NCBI GenBank assembly: GCA_003254925.1
Contig: QANZ01045900.1
Coordinates: 3,665 to 67,664 of the forward strand
DNA from: Chamaecrista fasciculata
Taxonomy: Eukaryota; Streptophyta; Magnoliopsida; Fabales; Fabaceae
Reading direction: 5' to 3'
Length of the DNA: 64,000 bases
The notes below the pieces were generated by a model. That model saw nothing but the letters and a program-made list of their open reading frames with translations, ran no database searches and was not told the DNA's origin. Below are positions 1 through 13,485 of the stretch, piece after piece. The first letter of the stretch is position 1. The number at the start of each line of letters is the position of its first letter. A program made the position numbers and the translations under genes.

Positions 1-440
1 GACACTTTACAATTTTATTTTGAGGATTTGGGACTAAAATGAATGAAGATGATTAAAAAGAGGGGGAATTGAAAATAATGGGATAAGAATGGGTGAGTAA
101 AAATTAATTTTTTTTTTTTTTTTCTGAAAAAATTATGACTCAGGGACCAATTTGATTTTTTAAGGAATTGTTTTTTTTTTAATTATTAATGTTTATGTGG
201 CAAATGAATTACATGTGGCACTTTTTTTTTTTTTGAATTTTCCAACTGCTGACGTGGCACTTAACGTGCCACGTCAGCAGTTAACGGCCACGTCAGCTGG
301 TGGGTTAACGGACATTTAACAGAAGGACCAATTTGACTAACGTTTGTAAAATTCGGGGACCTATTTGTCAATTTCCTTAATTCAGGGACCAATCTGTCAG
401 CGACCCAATAATTCAGGGACCAATTTGGGAGTTTACTCAT
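1..440. repeat. Right part of a foldback element, cut by the window edge
   Basis: AT-rich sequence followed at about 245-300 by a short palindromic core built from GACGTGGCAC / GTGCCACGTCAGC motifs, then by an arm containing three 'AATTCAGGGACCAA'-like segments (about 335-430). This layout (palindromic core, then an arm of 'GGGACCAA' units) matches the right half of the foldback elements seen elsewhere in the window; the left arm would lie outside or is degenerate. No coding sequence is visible. Confidence 0.5.
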
Positions 441-994
441 AAAAAATGTGAAGTAAAAAAAAAAATGACCTACGTAACGTAAATGCTTTTACATTGTAAT
501 CCACTTTACAGAGCCCAAGTTGTTATACCAAACACCTAAAAATATTGAACTCCGCCCCAATTATATTGCAAACCCGTTTTCCACCATACCAAACGTACCC
601 GAAATTATTCACCATCCTCACAATAACAACTCTTAAAAAGTTTTGTTTTTGATCGAGCCAAGGGCTTTAAAACGGGCAAGGCCCACAAAAAAGCCGAACA
701 ACGAAAAATATAGAGAATACAATTCTAGATGATGCATTTCCCTTTTTTTCACTGTCGAGGTCTTTAATAAGTTGAATCTTGAACATCAGATTTGGTTCTA
801 CAGAAAGATCCCACTCAAAAGTACTTCCAAACCAGAAAGCCGACTCCCCCTCTAAGCCACACATAGATACATCAACAACTCTTCAAACTTAAAACTCACA
901 GTTTTAGACTAGAGTCATGATTTGGGCCCAAAAAAAAAAGGGACTAGAGTCATGATTTCTATACCACGTCCAAAGAAAGCCTTTATATAAACTA
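441..994. other. Intergenic, no gene recognised
   Basis: Only short chance open frames occur here. I see no splice-compatible protein family, RNA gene or clear repeat boundary. Confidence 0.5.
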
Positions 995-1528
995 GGTCAA
1001 AGGGTCATTTAGGTCCTAAATGCTCTAATATTCATTTTGGTCCATTATGTTTTAAAATATTTAAATTGGTCCTAAATGTTTGCAAAATATTTCATTTTAA
1101 TCCTAAATGTTGGTAAAATGTTTCATTTTGGTCCCAAATAATTGAATTTGATCATATTTCTCTCGTCTCTCGTTTCAAGTTCAAAGGACTTGTTAAGAGG
1201 ATTTTGTAGCTCTAAATTTGTCACATTCGAATTTGAAACGAGAGAGATATGATCAACTTTACTTGTTTGACAATGAAACGAGAAGTCAATTTTTAATACA
1301 AATTTTACCTCGTTTGTTGACAGCCCCAGCTGGATAGAGAAAATATTCTTTGAGAACAATACGTAGCTCTAAAATTGTCACCTTTAAACTTGAAACGAGT
1401 CATATTCAATAGTTTGGACCACAATAAAATATTTTGCCAATATTTATGATCAATTTGAACATTTTGAAACATAATGGACCAAAATAAACATTAAGGCATA
1501 CATTTAGAACCAAAATGAACTATTAACC
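995..1528. mobile_element. Foldback MITE family A, copy 1 (MULE-like, 9-bp TSD)
   Basis: The ends form terminal inverted repeats: left GGTCAAAGGGTCATTTAGG, and the reverse complement of the right end reads GGTTAATAGTTCATTTTGG. The element is flanked by a perfect 9-bp direct repeat TATAAACTA at 986-994 and 1529-1537, the duplication length typical of Mutator-like transposons. The interior is a diverged inverted repeat with 'TCTCTCGTTTCAAGTTC'-type motifs on both arms. It has no coding capacity, so it is a non-autonomous element. Related copies lie at about 39753-40235 and 60615-61151. Confidence 0.85.
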
Positions 1529-2660
1529 TATAAACTATAAAGAGAAAGAGAAACCATTATGAGCGTGTAAGGTACATTCAATCTCCTTTAATTTTGGCAA
1601 AAAAAAAAAAAATGCTTGCATCTTGAAGTGCAATCATTCTTGCTTTTTTGGTCTCATACACTACGCATACTAAATAGATTTGAGGCTATCTATTTTTCAG
1701 TTTTCTTCTATTGTCTTGGACTCCAGTCAATAACTTAGAGATGTGCCCTAACTTTTTTTCTTTACCTCTTTCTCTTAGGCTAGTTTTCTCGTATTGTGTT
1801 TGGTACTTATATACCCAAAAATGTTTGTGTTCCATTACTTGTATTGTTTTTTTTTTTTTCTTGTTATTATATATATCACAATCACATAACCATGACTTGT
1901 GCATATTTCGGTTACAATGTCAATTATACCAAACTAATTGATACTTAAGGACAAAGCATAGTGCCATGATAAAATATGACAATGTCGTCTTCATAAAGTT
2001 TAATTTGAAATTTGGACAATGACTAAATTTGGTTGGTAAGAAGCCATAGGTAGATTTTAGAGTACAGAAATATGTTAAGAGGTGCTTGTAATATTGACCA
2101 GTCGTTGGGTAAATTGTGATATTTTAAGGTTATAATTTGATTATAATATATATTTGTTATGCTATGATTTAATAATAATGTGGCATTTAAAATACCTGTT
2201 ATTACATTGTTATCGAATAGTGTGAGACTGTGAGTTGATCACGTCAAAATAAAATATCATTTCATATAGAAAAGTTGAGTAACATAATTTATAACTTTTA
2301 TGTAAATTCAATATTAATCTAAAGCTAAATGTCTATCATCTTTGTAAAATTACTATTCTTCTTTTCATGTCGCTAATCTTCGTTAAGAATTTAACAATTT
2401 TGTTATACTTAAGATTAAAAAAATTTGTTTTAATAAATTTTAAATTTGAAGTATTAATTTATAGAATTTGGTCCTTAGAATTCGGCAAATATCTCGATTG
2501 TCTTTTAGTTCATAAAGTCACGTATTGATTAATAAAAGTAAAACATATTGGTAAGAAAAATCGTACGTATTACTGCATTTAATTTTGGACATGATTAGAT
2601 GTCCAATAAGTGCTATGTTTCTCAATAATGAGAATAAATTATGTCAGAAAATAAAACATG
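1529..2660. other. Intergenic, AT-rich, nothing recognised
   Basis: Very AT-rich with homopolymer runs (for example poly-T near 1848). Short open frames overlap on both strands and none resembles a known protein. No splice-consistent gene model was found. Confidence 0.45.
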
Positions 2661-2959
2661 GGCAAAGTATAAATTTCATTTCATATCTTTCCCTCAATTC
2701 TCAATTTATATATATATTAATTGTATTTTTTGTCTCATATCTTTATGTCAGGTCTCAATTTGGTCCTATATATTTTTCTGTTGCAGATTTGGTCTCACAT
2801 CTTTGTGTCAGTTATAAAATTGATCATATATCTTTAGGTCAGGTACAGAAGTGGTCTCATATTTTTATAAAATGATTAAATAACGATTTGACTTGTAAAG
2901 ATATGAGACCAATTCTGTAACCTAAGCTAAAGATATGGGACTAAATTTACACTTTGACC
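2661..2959. mobile_element. Foldback MITE family B, copy 1
   Basis: Starts GGCAAAGTATAAATTTCA and ends with the inverse motif ACACTTTGACC. Both arms carry repeated 'GGTCTCATATCTTT' / 'AAAGATATGAGACC' segments, the hallmark of this family. Flanks TAAAACATG and TAAAAATAT are only a weak 9-bp match. Better-preserved relatives are at 19812-20171 and 49697-50036. Confidence 0.7.
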
Positions 2960-3079
2960 TAAAAATATTTAACTCATGAATTTAAAATAAAATTTATTTG
3001 TATATATATATGCTTCACATACTTATAAACAATCTGGTCTATATATACAAAAACATATAAATAGAAATAGAATGAATAA

Positions 3080-3320
3080 CAATTTGGTCTTTGAAAGATT
3101 ATCGAAGTAACAATTTAATCCCTGAAAGACTAAAATGTATAGTTTAATCCCTAAGAGATTAAAATGTATAATTTAATCCCCGAAAGATCAAAACGGCATA
3201 CTAATTAATTTTTTTTATAGACTAAATAATATACTGTTTTAATTTTTCAGGAACTAAATGCTATCTTAATCTTGTAGAGACTAAGTTGTAAGTTTGGTAA
3301 TCTTTTAATGATGAAATTAT
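3080..3320. repeat. Foldback element family H, copy 1
   Basis: Inverted repeat built of 'AATTTAATCCCTGAAAGA' segments on the left and 'CTTTCAGGGATT'-type complements on the right, with a 'TTTTTTATAGACTAAATAATATAC' style centre. A similar arrangement occurs at about 59297-59520. It lies about 310 bp upstream of the galacturonokinase start codon. Confidence 0.55.
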
Positions 3321-3630
3321 TAGTTTACTCAAATAAAATTGACATCTCCATCATCTCCATCGTTGAGTGGTACGAGCTGAACAATGTCAATTTACATTTA
3401 AACCGATTTTGCCGCTACACCAACCGTTCATTTTGCTTGATTCATTTCGCCATTACTGCATCTTGAGTCTGTGTTCGTGAGGTGGATTTTCTTTTCTGAG
3501 TGTCAGATTCTCACATTTGAACACCAAATCGTTTACTCGAATAATTGCATTTTGCGCGACGGAATTGAAGAACTTGCGAGGTACAATCAATTCGATTGAC
3601 CTTCATTGAGTCATTCGAGCATTTTGCAAT
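3321..3630 (+). promoter_or_regulatory. Probable proximal promoter and 5' leader of GALAK
   Basis: This is the only non-repeat sequence between the upstream foldback element and the ATG at 3631. It is less AT-rich than its surroundings near 3400-3620. I cannot place the transcription start or a convincing TATA box from sequence alone. Confidence 0.35.
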
Positions 3631-6600
3631 ATGGCTCGTTTGTCTTGGCCCTCTGATGACGAGGTACACTCTAATCTGTTTTTACTTCTAGCTCAGTCTC
3701 CGATTTTTTCTTTTTTCGGCGGTTTATGGATTCTCTGTTTCTGATATTTTCATTTTATTTTTGAGATAATGTCATTGCTGTTTTAGATCGATTCTTGTTT
3801 GTGCATGATATGCTTAGAGAACGATTAGGGACTCAGTTTCTTATACTTTTAGTATTGATCTAGGATTATTTGTCGGTCAAATTCTTAAGATGGCACCAAA
3901 ATTTACTGTAGATTGCCTTTGAAGAGCATTCTGATGAGATTGGTTGATACTGAGCATGAATTGTCTGGTGATTGGTGAATAATCTTCAATACAGTGACAT
4001 AATCAGTTTTACTTTTAGGAACCTGATGGCAATGATCTACGAAGTAACTCTCCCAAATTTAGGATGATGTTGTTTTTGAAATGAACTCGACATGACAGTG
4101 ATTGTTAAGACTGTTCTAGCTACTTATCTATTCCATAATGTGATTTTGCCTATATTTTGTTTGAACTAGTCACAACAAATCAAGGACCAAGGTGTTGTCA
4201 ATGGACCAGGAAATCGAATTTCAAACTTAAAGAGAAAAAAACTAATCGATTTTGTGAAAAGAAAGGGGGAGTAGAGGAAGCATTGCTTCCTCATATTTTT
4301 TCCTTGTTTAGTACTTTATCACACCATCAGTGATTCATCTTTATGTAACTTACAGTTAAATGGAATAAGGGAGAAAGTTTCACAAATGGCAAAGGTAGAT
4401 AAAGAAGAAGTTCGAGTTGTGGTATCTCCTTATCGAATTTGTCCTCTGGGGGCACACATTGATCATCAGGTACAGTAATTTACTTTTCACTTTGATTGAT
4501 GAAAGGAAAACCCAATGATACAAGACTTGTGATTTGATTAAGTTAATGTATTATAGCACTTAGTGCATAAATTATACCAGATGAATTTGTAGGTAGTTTA
4601 TTGTATGCTTCCTCATCTCACCAAATTTGAAAGCAAATTCTGAAACTTGAAATTTGACAGAGTTATCTTCCACTTTCCTTTGGTATTGACAGGGGGGAAA
4701 TGTGTCGGCAATGACAATCAATAAGGGAATTCTTCTGGGGTTTACCTCTTCTGGCAGTAGTCAGGTAGAATTTGATACCATTCTTTAGTTGGACACTTTA
4801 AATCAATATCAGGAACAATAGAACTAAGATAAAGGGAAAATGAACCAGTACATAATATTAGAAGTACAAAAGTGAGAAATTCAGCAGAGAGAGCCTTTGC
4901 AGAAACAATTATCTTTATATGATGAATGGTGGCTTGAAACACACTTCACAAAGTAAGTTTAATATCATCACATGATGAGATTAATATTCTCAACACTGAT
5001 GCTTGGTTGAGTGTTTTTGTTGTGCCTCTCAAAGTTTATTGGAGTGTTACTATAGCACAGTCATTTGTTCAAAAGTTTGAATGTTTAGTTTATTTAGTTA
5101 TTCCCTTTGTGCAAAAATTGTTCTGTGTATAACGTTGACCCATGTGTGCGCATGCTATTTCGAAAAGCTAAGTTTGGGAATTGGGGAGAATATGTAGATT
5201 GTAAATCTCCAGAAAATATATGTCGTGCAAGATCTTTTATGGTGAAGTAAAGGAATAAGGTTGTAGCTCACTCTTTATAGTACACACTGGTCAAAGATAT
5301 GAATATAATTGGGACTTCTCTTTGAAAAACGAAAAGTGAATATAGGTGAGATGAGTTCAGGGCACTGGATTCTTAGGGTTGATTCTGCCTGGCATCAGCA
5401 GTGATCCATATGATGATCCCATAAGTTAGAAGTGTGAGCATAAGTATAAGGTGAATTCAAACAACTGTTTTAAAAAAGAGTCCACTTTAGATTCCTAGGA
5501 TTCTTACATAAGTATCTGAGAACAGGCATACGATGAAGTGGATCTAAATTTAAAGGAGCAAACTACAATTGGAGTAGAAATAGAAATTGATATAGTTCAG
5601 TTTTAGAACATTTTTAAGGCCATTAAATGACTATTTATGGAATCAGAAGAACATAATAAAAGTATAACCTTTAGAGTTGAACTTATTGTCATGTAGAAAG
5701 CATACAGAATGACATGGACATGGCACTGTTTCAAAATCTAAAAAGTCCTGGTGTCAATTAAAGTGTCATGTTGCGTCAGACTCGTTCAACTGTCAAAAAT
5801 GGGCAGCTTCTTTCTTAAGATGTCTGCGCCTGATATCATGTTGCACTTCCTTCTTCAGTATTATTAAGATTGTATCCTTTGTGCAGCTTGTACCATATTA
5901 TATAGCTTGATGAATATAATTACTATCTTTTTATTTGTTTCCTTCTCTAGTGGCCTTTCGATTCTTCTTTCTCATAATTTCATATGATCTCTTTATCTTG
6001 ATTAGCATTGATGATTCTTCTACTGAATACTGTTCTCTTGCAGATACATATTATTTTAAACTGTACCGGTACCACTTTATTCTTTCTACCTCTTTTCAAC
6101 AAAAGACTACCCTATTGAGCATTAGTTGGGCATTTGAATTATTAACATATAAGCTAATATAATGGAAATATATGTTCTTATTATTCATTTATGTTTATAA
6201 CATTTTTTTTTCTATTTGATGAAATACCCTCATAAATTTTCTTGTAGGTCGTAGTTCATTCAGGACAGTTTCAAGGAGAAGTTAAGTTCAGGTGCTTGGT
6301 CTGTGTTTATAAGGCTTGTCAGTTGGTATTTCTGTACTGCGTTTTTTTTTTAGTCTTTTACAACAGTCATAAAATACTTATTTTAATGCTTAAGTATGAA
6401 ATTGGCAAATGAAATGAAATGCTACTGGCTAGCATAATAAATGAGGCTGAATGTTGTATTCAGCAACTGCTGGTAGTGAATGTTACCTGAATTAAACTGT
6501 TTCTTGATCTCAGGCTTTTTTTATTTTCATAATATGCTATTGTTTTCTTAAATATACCTGTTAAGAGTTATGAAGGTAGTTAGGAGGTACATTTAATGTA

Positions 6601-9600
6601 GGTAGTTAGGAAGCTCCTAGTCTTATATATATATTGTACATATTGAGATAGAAATGATATCAGAAAATTATCCAATCTGGTCTTTGTTTAACAATACCTA
6701 TTACCACTATAATATGCCAATGGCAAGTTATTATGTGATTGGTATATCACAGAGTTGACGAGATTCAGCACCCAAGACAATCCATTCAGAATAACAAGGC
6801 TCAGGCGCAGGATTCTTCTGATCCTAAAGAAGAATGTGACTGGGGGCGTTATGCTAGAGGAGCTGTATATGCACTAAAGAGTAGGGGAAATAATCTTACT
6901 CAGGTTAGTGATAATATTGTGGAGGTTTACATTGCAGTTCATTATTTGACTATGCCACTTGAATATGCTGAGTTTGTGTCATGCTTGCATATTAGAAACA
7001 GCGGCTTCGTTGATCTAAGACAATCTAGTTTGAATAGTAGTTTTGACTTTGAACAAATAAATAATAATGGGATAAGACAATACTTTTCCCTTGGACATCT
7101 TGGACTCAGCAATCTAGGCTTATGTTAATTTTAATAATTACTTAATAAAGGGATAATCATACCTAAGCTCTTTGTTTATATTTTCGTTGGAAAGCGACTC
7201 ATTCATTTCGCATTATATAAAATGAAACTGAGTTGGGCTAGCTTCTTGTTGTCAAATCACATGAGTTTTTGTTGTTTTAAAACTCATTTAATCTACAAAT
7301 AAGATGAATGGTAGCATTTGATCGGCAGTATCTCAAAGCATACACAGGATATAGCTCTATAAGCTCAATCATGTACAACACTGGTTCCCAGATCACTGGC
7401 TAGACTATAATACACTACTTGTGAATTATGATGCGTTCCATTCCCTAGTTCTTCGTATTGTAATATCTGTGTTTACATTATTTCCATGATATGGAGTCTA
7501 ATGTTTAATTAACAACTCATCCTTTTTGTCGTTTGCAGGGTATTATAGGATACATTTGTGGTTCTAATGGTTTGGATAGTTCAGGCTTAAGCTCTTCTGC
7601 TGCTGTAAGATTTTCTTTTATCACTGCCCCTTTTTCTTTATTTGGTCCTTAATTTATTAAAACTATTATCCTTGGTCCATGTTATGAAAATTGAAATGAA
7701 GTTGGTGAGATGGGATTAATTTTGGCTTCTTGGACATGGTCCATAACTCCCCCTCCTGGTTCTTCTCTTTAAGTTTATTTATTTACTTTTGGGCAAGGAA
7801 GATTATGAGAAATCTTAGCCATAGCTCATTAGTGGTGTTCTTGGGTGCAGTATAATTCTTGGTAGAGAGCTTCCATATAATAAATGGATTAATAATATTG
7901 ATGACATGATATTCTTTTCCTATCTTACATCTGATTGGTGACTTGATTATTAAATCTATGCCATCAAATCTGGAACAAAGGAAGGAGATGATTTTTGCAA
8001 TCTTCAGTCCAGTGCAGGCACTTTGCGTAGATGAAATTTATTTTATTCTTTCAATCTTTTCTCTAGGGAGTAATTGTCATTGATAGTTTCTAGTTCTTTG
8101 CTTTTCCCTTTTCTCATTTGTATCATAGAAACAACCAAGCAGGAGAAGGGCGGGTCTGCCTTAAGTAATTATCATGGAGTACTTCTTAGTCCTTGACCAT
8201 CAGTAATTATCATGGAGTACTTCTTAGTCCTTGACCATCAGTAATGATCACTGCGCATCTTTTTACTAGTAGAGATCACCAGTTGCTTAAGACCCTCGTA
8301 TTTCTGCAGTCTAACCTGTTGAGATCACCAGCCTTATCTGATTAATGAGAATTTTTTAATGTTATAATTTCTTTATTAATAGGCTACAGGTTCTCTTTGA
8401 TCTGTCTTCCTTTCTGAAAAATACAAACAGATCCCAAACTGCTCACAATTAGTGACTGCCATTGTATGATCTTCTTTTTGGCCTTTGAGTTTCCTATATA
8501 TTGATTATATATTGCATTGCTTGACAGGTTGGAGTAGCTTACCTCTTGGCTTTGGAACATGCAAATAATTTGAAAATATCACCTACAGAAAATATTGAAT
8601 ATGATCGGTATGTTTCTCCAATATGTCCACACGTACAGATGAGCAGAGAAAGAGCTAGCTAGTAACTATATTATGCTTGATAGTATCACATGATTCAAAG
8701 TTAGTAACTACTTACAATGTTGCCATCACAGTTTAAAAGTTATCGGCACAGAAGTGTTACTAGAAAGCGTATAGATGTTTTAGAAGTGGTATGCAAGTTG
8801 CAACTATTACTATTTACTTCCCTTGAAAATTTTGGCTGGCCATTTTATCTGATAAATGGATCTGAGGATTTGAGACAGAGAGAGAAGCCCAGCCTACTTC
8901 CTTCTGATAAATGGATCTGAAGTAAAATGTTATTTGTTAGAGAGGTACAAAAGTGAAGAATTTATACTAGGCATGCATTGTGCAGTCTACTACTGTGCAT
9001 TGAGCTAATCATTAGTCAACATTCTAATTTAATATCTATACTTTTTTCCTTGAAATATATTTCACTCTACAAGTAGTTGGACAACCCCTGGAGGGATTTG
9101 ACCTTAGTCAATATTTTTGTAATACCTGCCTAATTGAGAAGCATGGCTCTGACCTTTAACATAATTCTATCAACTCACAGTTTCGTGGCAATTTAGAGCC
9201 TCACTCTTTCAGTTATTAATGTTACAATTTGCTGTTGATTTATTTGTTTTAATTGTCTGTAGAAATTCTTGATGTTATTTTGCTAATTATAGGTTGATTG
9301 AGAATGAATATTTGGGTCTGAAAAATGGCATAATGGACCAATCCGCTATATTACTTTCAAGCCATGGTTGTTTGATGTTCATGAATTGCAAGGTAATGTA
9401 TGGATGAATATTCTACATGTTCATCTATTGCGAGAAGCATGTCCTTATATCAATTGCAAAAGTAGATGCAATATCAGGGATTTTGATCACATTGCCTTTT
9501 ATCATTTAAACTTTGTATATCAAACATGGTTAGATTCAATTATGTTTCTCTTGATTTCTGATATATATAAAAAAAGAGAAAATCAGTATACTAATTGAAT

Positions 9601-12600
9601 TATCCTGTTCTTTGACTTATTTCCTAAAAAATTGATTACATTGAAGCCAACCACATGCTCATCTCGTTGGTGTAGACTGTTTGTCTGTATTGTGGTCCAT
9701 GCATAACAATACCATATAAACATCCTTGCGGAACCTGCGAATTCAACAGAAATGAGTTACTCGCTTTCTCCCGAGCCCAAATAAATTGCAACTGATCTCC
9801 TTTGTCTGAATCCTTGTTGGCTTGTTTATCTATTCCATTTAACTTTAAGTTTCTCATCCCTATGTCTTCCTCATTTATTGGGATATAAGAACTCATTATT
9901 GCTAGCTGCATTGCTCAAAAATACACTCGTAATTTCTCCAAGTGCTTTGTAGCTTAACTTGTTATCTCGCTAAGAGAAAGAATTCATTGTTCCATAAACT
10001 TGTCTCTTTCATTGCTTTCTTATATTTGCTTTGTTCTTATAGTACGGGATTTATTTAGTCTTACATTTGAGTATCAGTTCCAATATGCATTTTTACTTGA
10101 AATCTACCGTTATTTTCTTGCTTGGTCCCATGAATATGATAAATAAAGTGAATCTTACAAATGAATATAAGTTATAACTGTGTTTATGTTTAAAAAATTG
10201 CTATCTTCCTGTTATGATTGACATTTTTGTGTTTCATATGTTGGTTTTGCATTTGCAGACCAAAGAATATACGCTTATACACTCACCAGATGTGCAAGAA
10301 AACAAGTTGAAACCAACTAAAATATTGTTGGCGCTTTCAGGGTTGAAGGAAGCTTTAACTAACAACCCTGGATATAATAGGCGAGTTGCAGAGTGTCAAG
10401 AGGCTGCAAGTATCCTTCTGCAGTAAGATTTTTGGTTTAATTACCATCTTTTAAAACTTTATGTATTTTCTGAAATAATTAGTGACTTTGTGCTTTCAAA
10501 TTTGTTAAAATATATAATGTAAAAGAAGCAAGCTAACTATTTTACTAAACAAAAAGTTACCATGAGTACGATCTCAACCCAAAGGATCTAACTTTGTGAC
10601 AGTTATCTAGGTTTTCATCTTCATGTGGAAAAGCCAACCCAGCTTTTCCCGTTGACTGTATTTTGTTTGTTGCTGAGACCTTGGCAAGATAATCAATACA
10701 TATTATAATTATGTTTATTATATGCAGAGCATCTGGAGATGCTGAAGCGCAGCCCATCCTATCTAATGGTCAGTATTTATATTTATTTATTTTTAATTTT
10801 CTTGTTTTTATACTTACAGATTTTTTGTTAATCAGTGTTATTTTTTCCTCTCTTAACAGTTAAACCAGAAGTTTATGAAGCTCACCGGGTAACAGCATTA
10901 TATGCTCTAACTTCTTTGTTTTAATTAAATAGCATTCTGCTAATGCTTCTTATGTGCTAGAACTCATTGTTGATGTCTTCATAGATGTTTCTATTTGGAA
11001 GCAGTTATATGAGTTTTGATTAACATGACATTTTAGTGAAAAACCACATACCTTTTTTTTTCGGGGTGGGGGGGATATGGAGTGCCATACAAGATGACCG
11101 GATTAGAAAAGTTCACAGATTTGTTTTCATATACTTGAAATCTTATTAGAAATGAAAAAGTATACAACAACTTAATGCTCTATGCCAAAAAAAATCCAGA
11201 AAGCCTTGGGAGAAGTTCAAGACTGAGATACATGATGATCAAAGCAGCTTGAATTGGCACAGTCAATTTCATAAAAAGTGTGCAATCAAAATTATCATGT
11301 TAGAGAAAGCCACTTCATTTTTTGTAGATAACTAGATATCATGTTTTAGATATCATAATATTAATTATCTGGACAAAATTATGTCAAAGATTTCAATTTG
11401 GTTTTTCTTCTAAACTCAATTCAGGGTTACATTATTTTTTTGTTTGTTTTACTTTGTCATAGTTCTGCTATAATTTTAAGGGAAGAGATTTGATGCGATA
11501 AATTCTTATCTTCTGGACCTTTTGTGTTAACATATAAGCTACCTATCTTCTCCTTAGCTTCTAAAATAAGGGGAAAAAAATATCACAATTATTTTTTCTT
11601 CCCTTCCCTTACAATTTTCTTTTCCCAAACATTTAGTGTCTGTCTAATGAAAAGAAAATGAGGTTTTTTCAAAGTGAAATATTGTGGAAAGGGACCGTGC
11701 TTGATAAAAATATATTTTTCTTCGACAATTCTTATTGAATCAGTAAGAAAGCCATATTCAGGTATTGTATCTCATTAAATTGAGGTTCATACAAAGGTTA
11801 AGTAGCAAAATAACATCATTTGTGCAGGACAAGTTAGGAGACAATTTAGCCAAAAGGGCAGAGCACTATTTCTCAGAAAATAGGCGTGTTATGGAAGGTA
11901 TATAATCTGTTGATTGGCTTTAAAAAATTTCAACTTCAGACGTATTTTTTGTCTCTTGCTTGATCTAGTTTCTTCATGTTTTAACCAGGGCGAGAAGCTT
12001 GGGCAGTGGGGAATTTAGAAGACTTTGGAAAGCTCATAGCAGCTTCTGGTCTGAGTTCCATTAAAAACTATGAATGTGGTATAACCTTCAACCCTAAATT
12101 CTTTCTTGAAAAGCAAGTTTCTTGGTCAGTTTTCAAGCATTATTTAGCTGCAGTTCTTCATATAGACCAGTGAAAGTATGTTCTGTTTCTTGCCTGGATT
12201 TTGAACTGTATAATTAGAGTTTGGAAACTTTTTATCTCCCTTGGTAGTCCTCTAATAGATTAAGCCACTTCAGTTCCATCATCAAAATATTTAGTTTCTT
12301 TCAATACTTCCTTATGTGAATTGAAGATGATGCTTAATTTGTAATGTTTGACTGGAAATTAAAGGTGCTGAACCACTGATTCAACTGTATGAGATTCTTC
12401 TGAAGGCTCCTGGTGTATTGGGAGCTCGCTTTAGTGGAGCTGGGTTTAGAGGATGTTGTATTGCATTAGTAGAGGCTGAATTTGCAGCTGAAGCTGCATC
12501 ATTTGTGAGGGCAGAATATCTCAAGGTCCAGCCTCAATTAGCAACTCGAATAAACGAAGACACGGCAGTTTTAATATGCGAGTCTGATGGTTGTGCTCGC

Positions 12601-12609
12601 GTAATCTAG
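3631..12609 (+). CDS. GALAK: Galacturonokinase (GHMP kinase), 14 coding exons
   Basis: Phosphorylates D-galacturonic acid at C1 with ATP in the salvage of pectin-derived sugar towards UDP-galacturonate (family knowledge); probably cytosolic, as no targeting sequence is seen. Coding exons: 3631-3663, 4356-4469, 4693-4764, 6248-6291, 6753-6903, 7539-7604, 8528-8607, 9293-9392, 10259-10422, 10728-10768, 10860-10888, 11828-11897, 11989-12078, 12365-12609. All junctions are GT-AG and the phases agree, giving 432 aa against about 424 in Arabidopsis as I remember it. Visible motifs are the sugar-kinase segment YRICPLGAHIDHQ (about 37-49), the GHMP nucleotide loop GLDSSGLSSSAA (about 149-160), LIENEYLGLKNGIMDQSA, and the C-terminal glycine-rich GARFSGAGFRGCC (about 371-383). 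The start MARLSWPSDDE fits the family N-terminus. Nothing is missing or broken. One intron carries a 38-bp tandem duplication. Confidence 0.95.
8164..8239. repeat. Perfect 38-bp tandem duplication in GALAK intron
   Basis: Two adjacent identical 38-bp units (8164-8201 and 8202-8239), each running from AGTAATTATCATGG to CCTTGACCATC. They lie in the intron between the seventh exon and the exon before it. Perfect identity suggests a recent duplication or an assembly artefact. Confidence 0.85.
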
Positions 12610-13324
12610 GAAGCACTCTTACATTTACTCCCCATTTGTTATTCGGACAGAATATGTTGGCGTCAGCTGATCTATATAACTGATTTCACCTAGTGATAAA
12701 AGGCTTATGTTGTTGTTATCATTCTTTAATATGACAACATCTCATTCTTTACTTCTTTTCTATGTTATCTTCCCCACTCTATATTACTGATTCTGGGAAG
12801 AGGATAATCCATCCATATATTTTTTTGTGAGTGTTACTGTTTTGACTTGTGTTGTACAATTTTGCTGAATCCTTATCAGGGAATAAACATGTTCAGATAT
12901 TAGTGAATAGAAAAAGATCCTCATTCACTTATCATTATAATCTAGAACTTCGGTTCTTTTGTCCATTTTAAATCCAATAAATTGAGGTAATTCCAGACCA
13001 TTATTTATAGCTTTAGAGCCTTTAGACCCTTTCAATTGTCAAAATTTATAGAATTATATACTAACAAAATATAAATATATATATATATATATACACAAGA
13101 AAGAAAAGTTATAAAAAGTAAATAAATAGTAATTACTACTTCTTTTAATATTATACATTATAAAAGAAATATCATTCATTATTAATTTTATTTTTTTATT
13201 AGCTATTTTACATTTTAATTTTAATAATTATATCAATATATAGCAGCAATACATAACAAAGTTCAATATGTCATTTTCTTTATGAATAATGAGTTTTTTT
13301 TACCTATTTATGTAACGAAGCAAA
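12610..13324. other. GALAK 3' UTR and AT-rich intergenic sequence
   Basis: Downstream of the GALAK stop the sequence is probably 3' UTR for some 200-300 bases, with AATAAA-like words near 12884 and 12976. It then becomes AT-rich with a (TA)n tract at about 13075-13092. No further gene is visible. Confidence 0.45.
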
Positions 13325-13485
13325 ATCTAATTTCGTATAGGCCGGAGAACAAATTTAAAATTTTTTCAATAATATTGACTCTAAATATCGAACTTTAGTC
13401 TTCTCACTTAGATCATAGTTAACCAATCATTACACCAAAACATTAGATCGTAGTTAGCCCAATCATTACACCAAACCATTGTCCT
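13325..13485 (-). mobile_element. tRNA-derived SINE-like fragment (minus strand), head duplicated
   Basis: Read on the minus strand, a tRNA-like head with an A-box-like TTTGGTGTAATGATTGG occurs twice about 45 bp apart, followed by a B-box-like AAAGTTCGATATTTAG. Related pieces occur on the same strand at about 14995-15055 and 52625-52768. The duplicated A-box region looks like an internal tandem duplication. It is degenerate and should not be called a functional tRNA. Confidence 0.5.

Noticed and set aside
6739..7128. 129-residue frame as a separate gene
   Set aside because: Its first part is GALAK exon 5 (6753-6903); the remainder is intron read-through.
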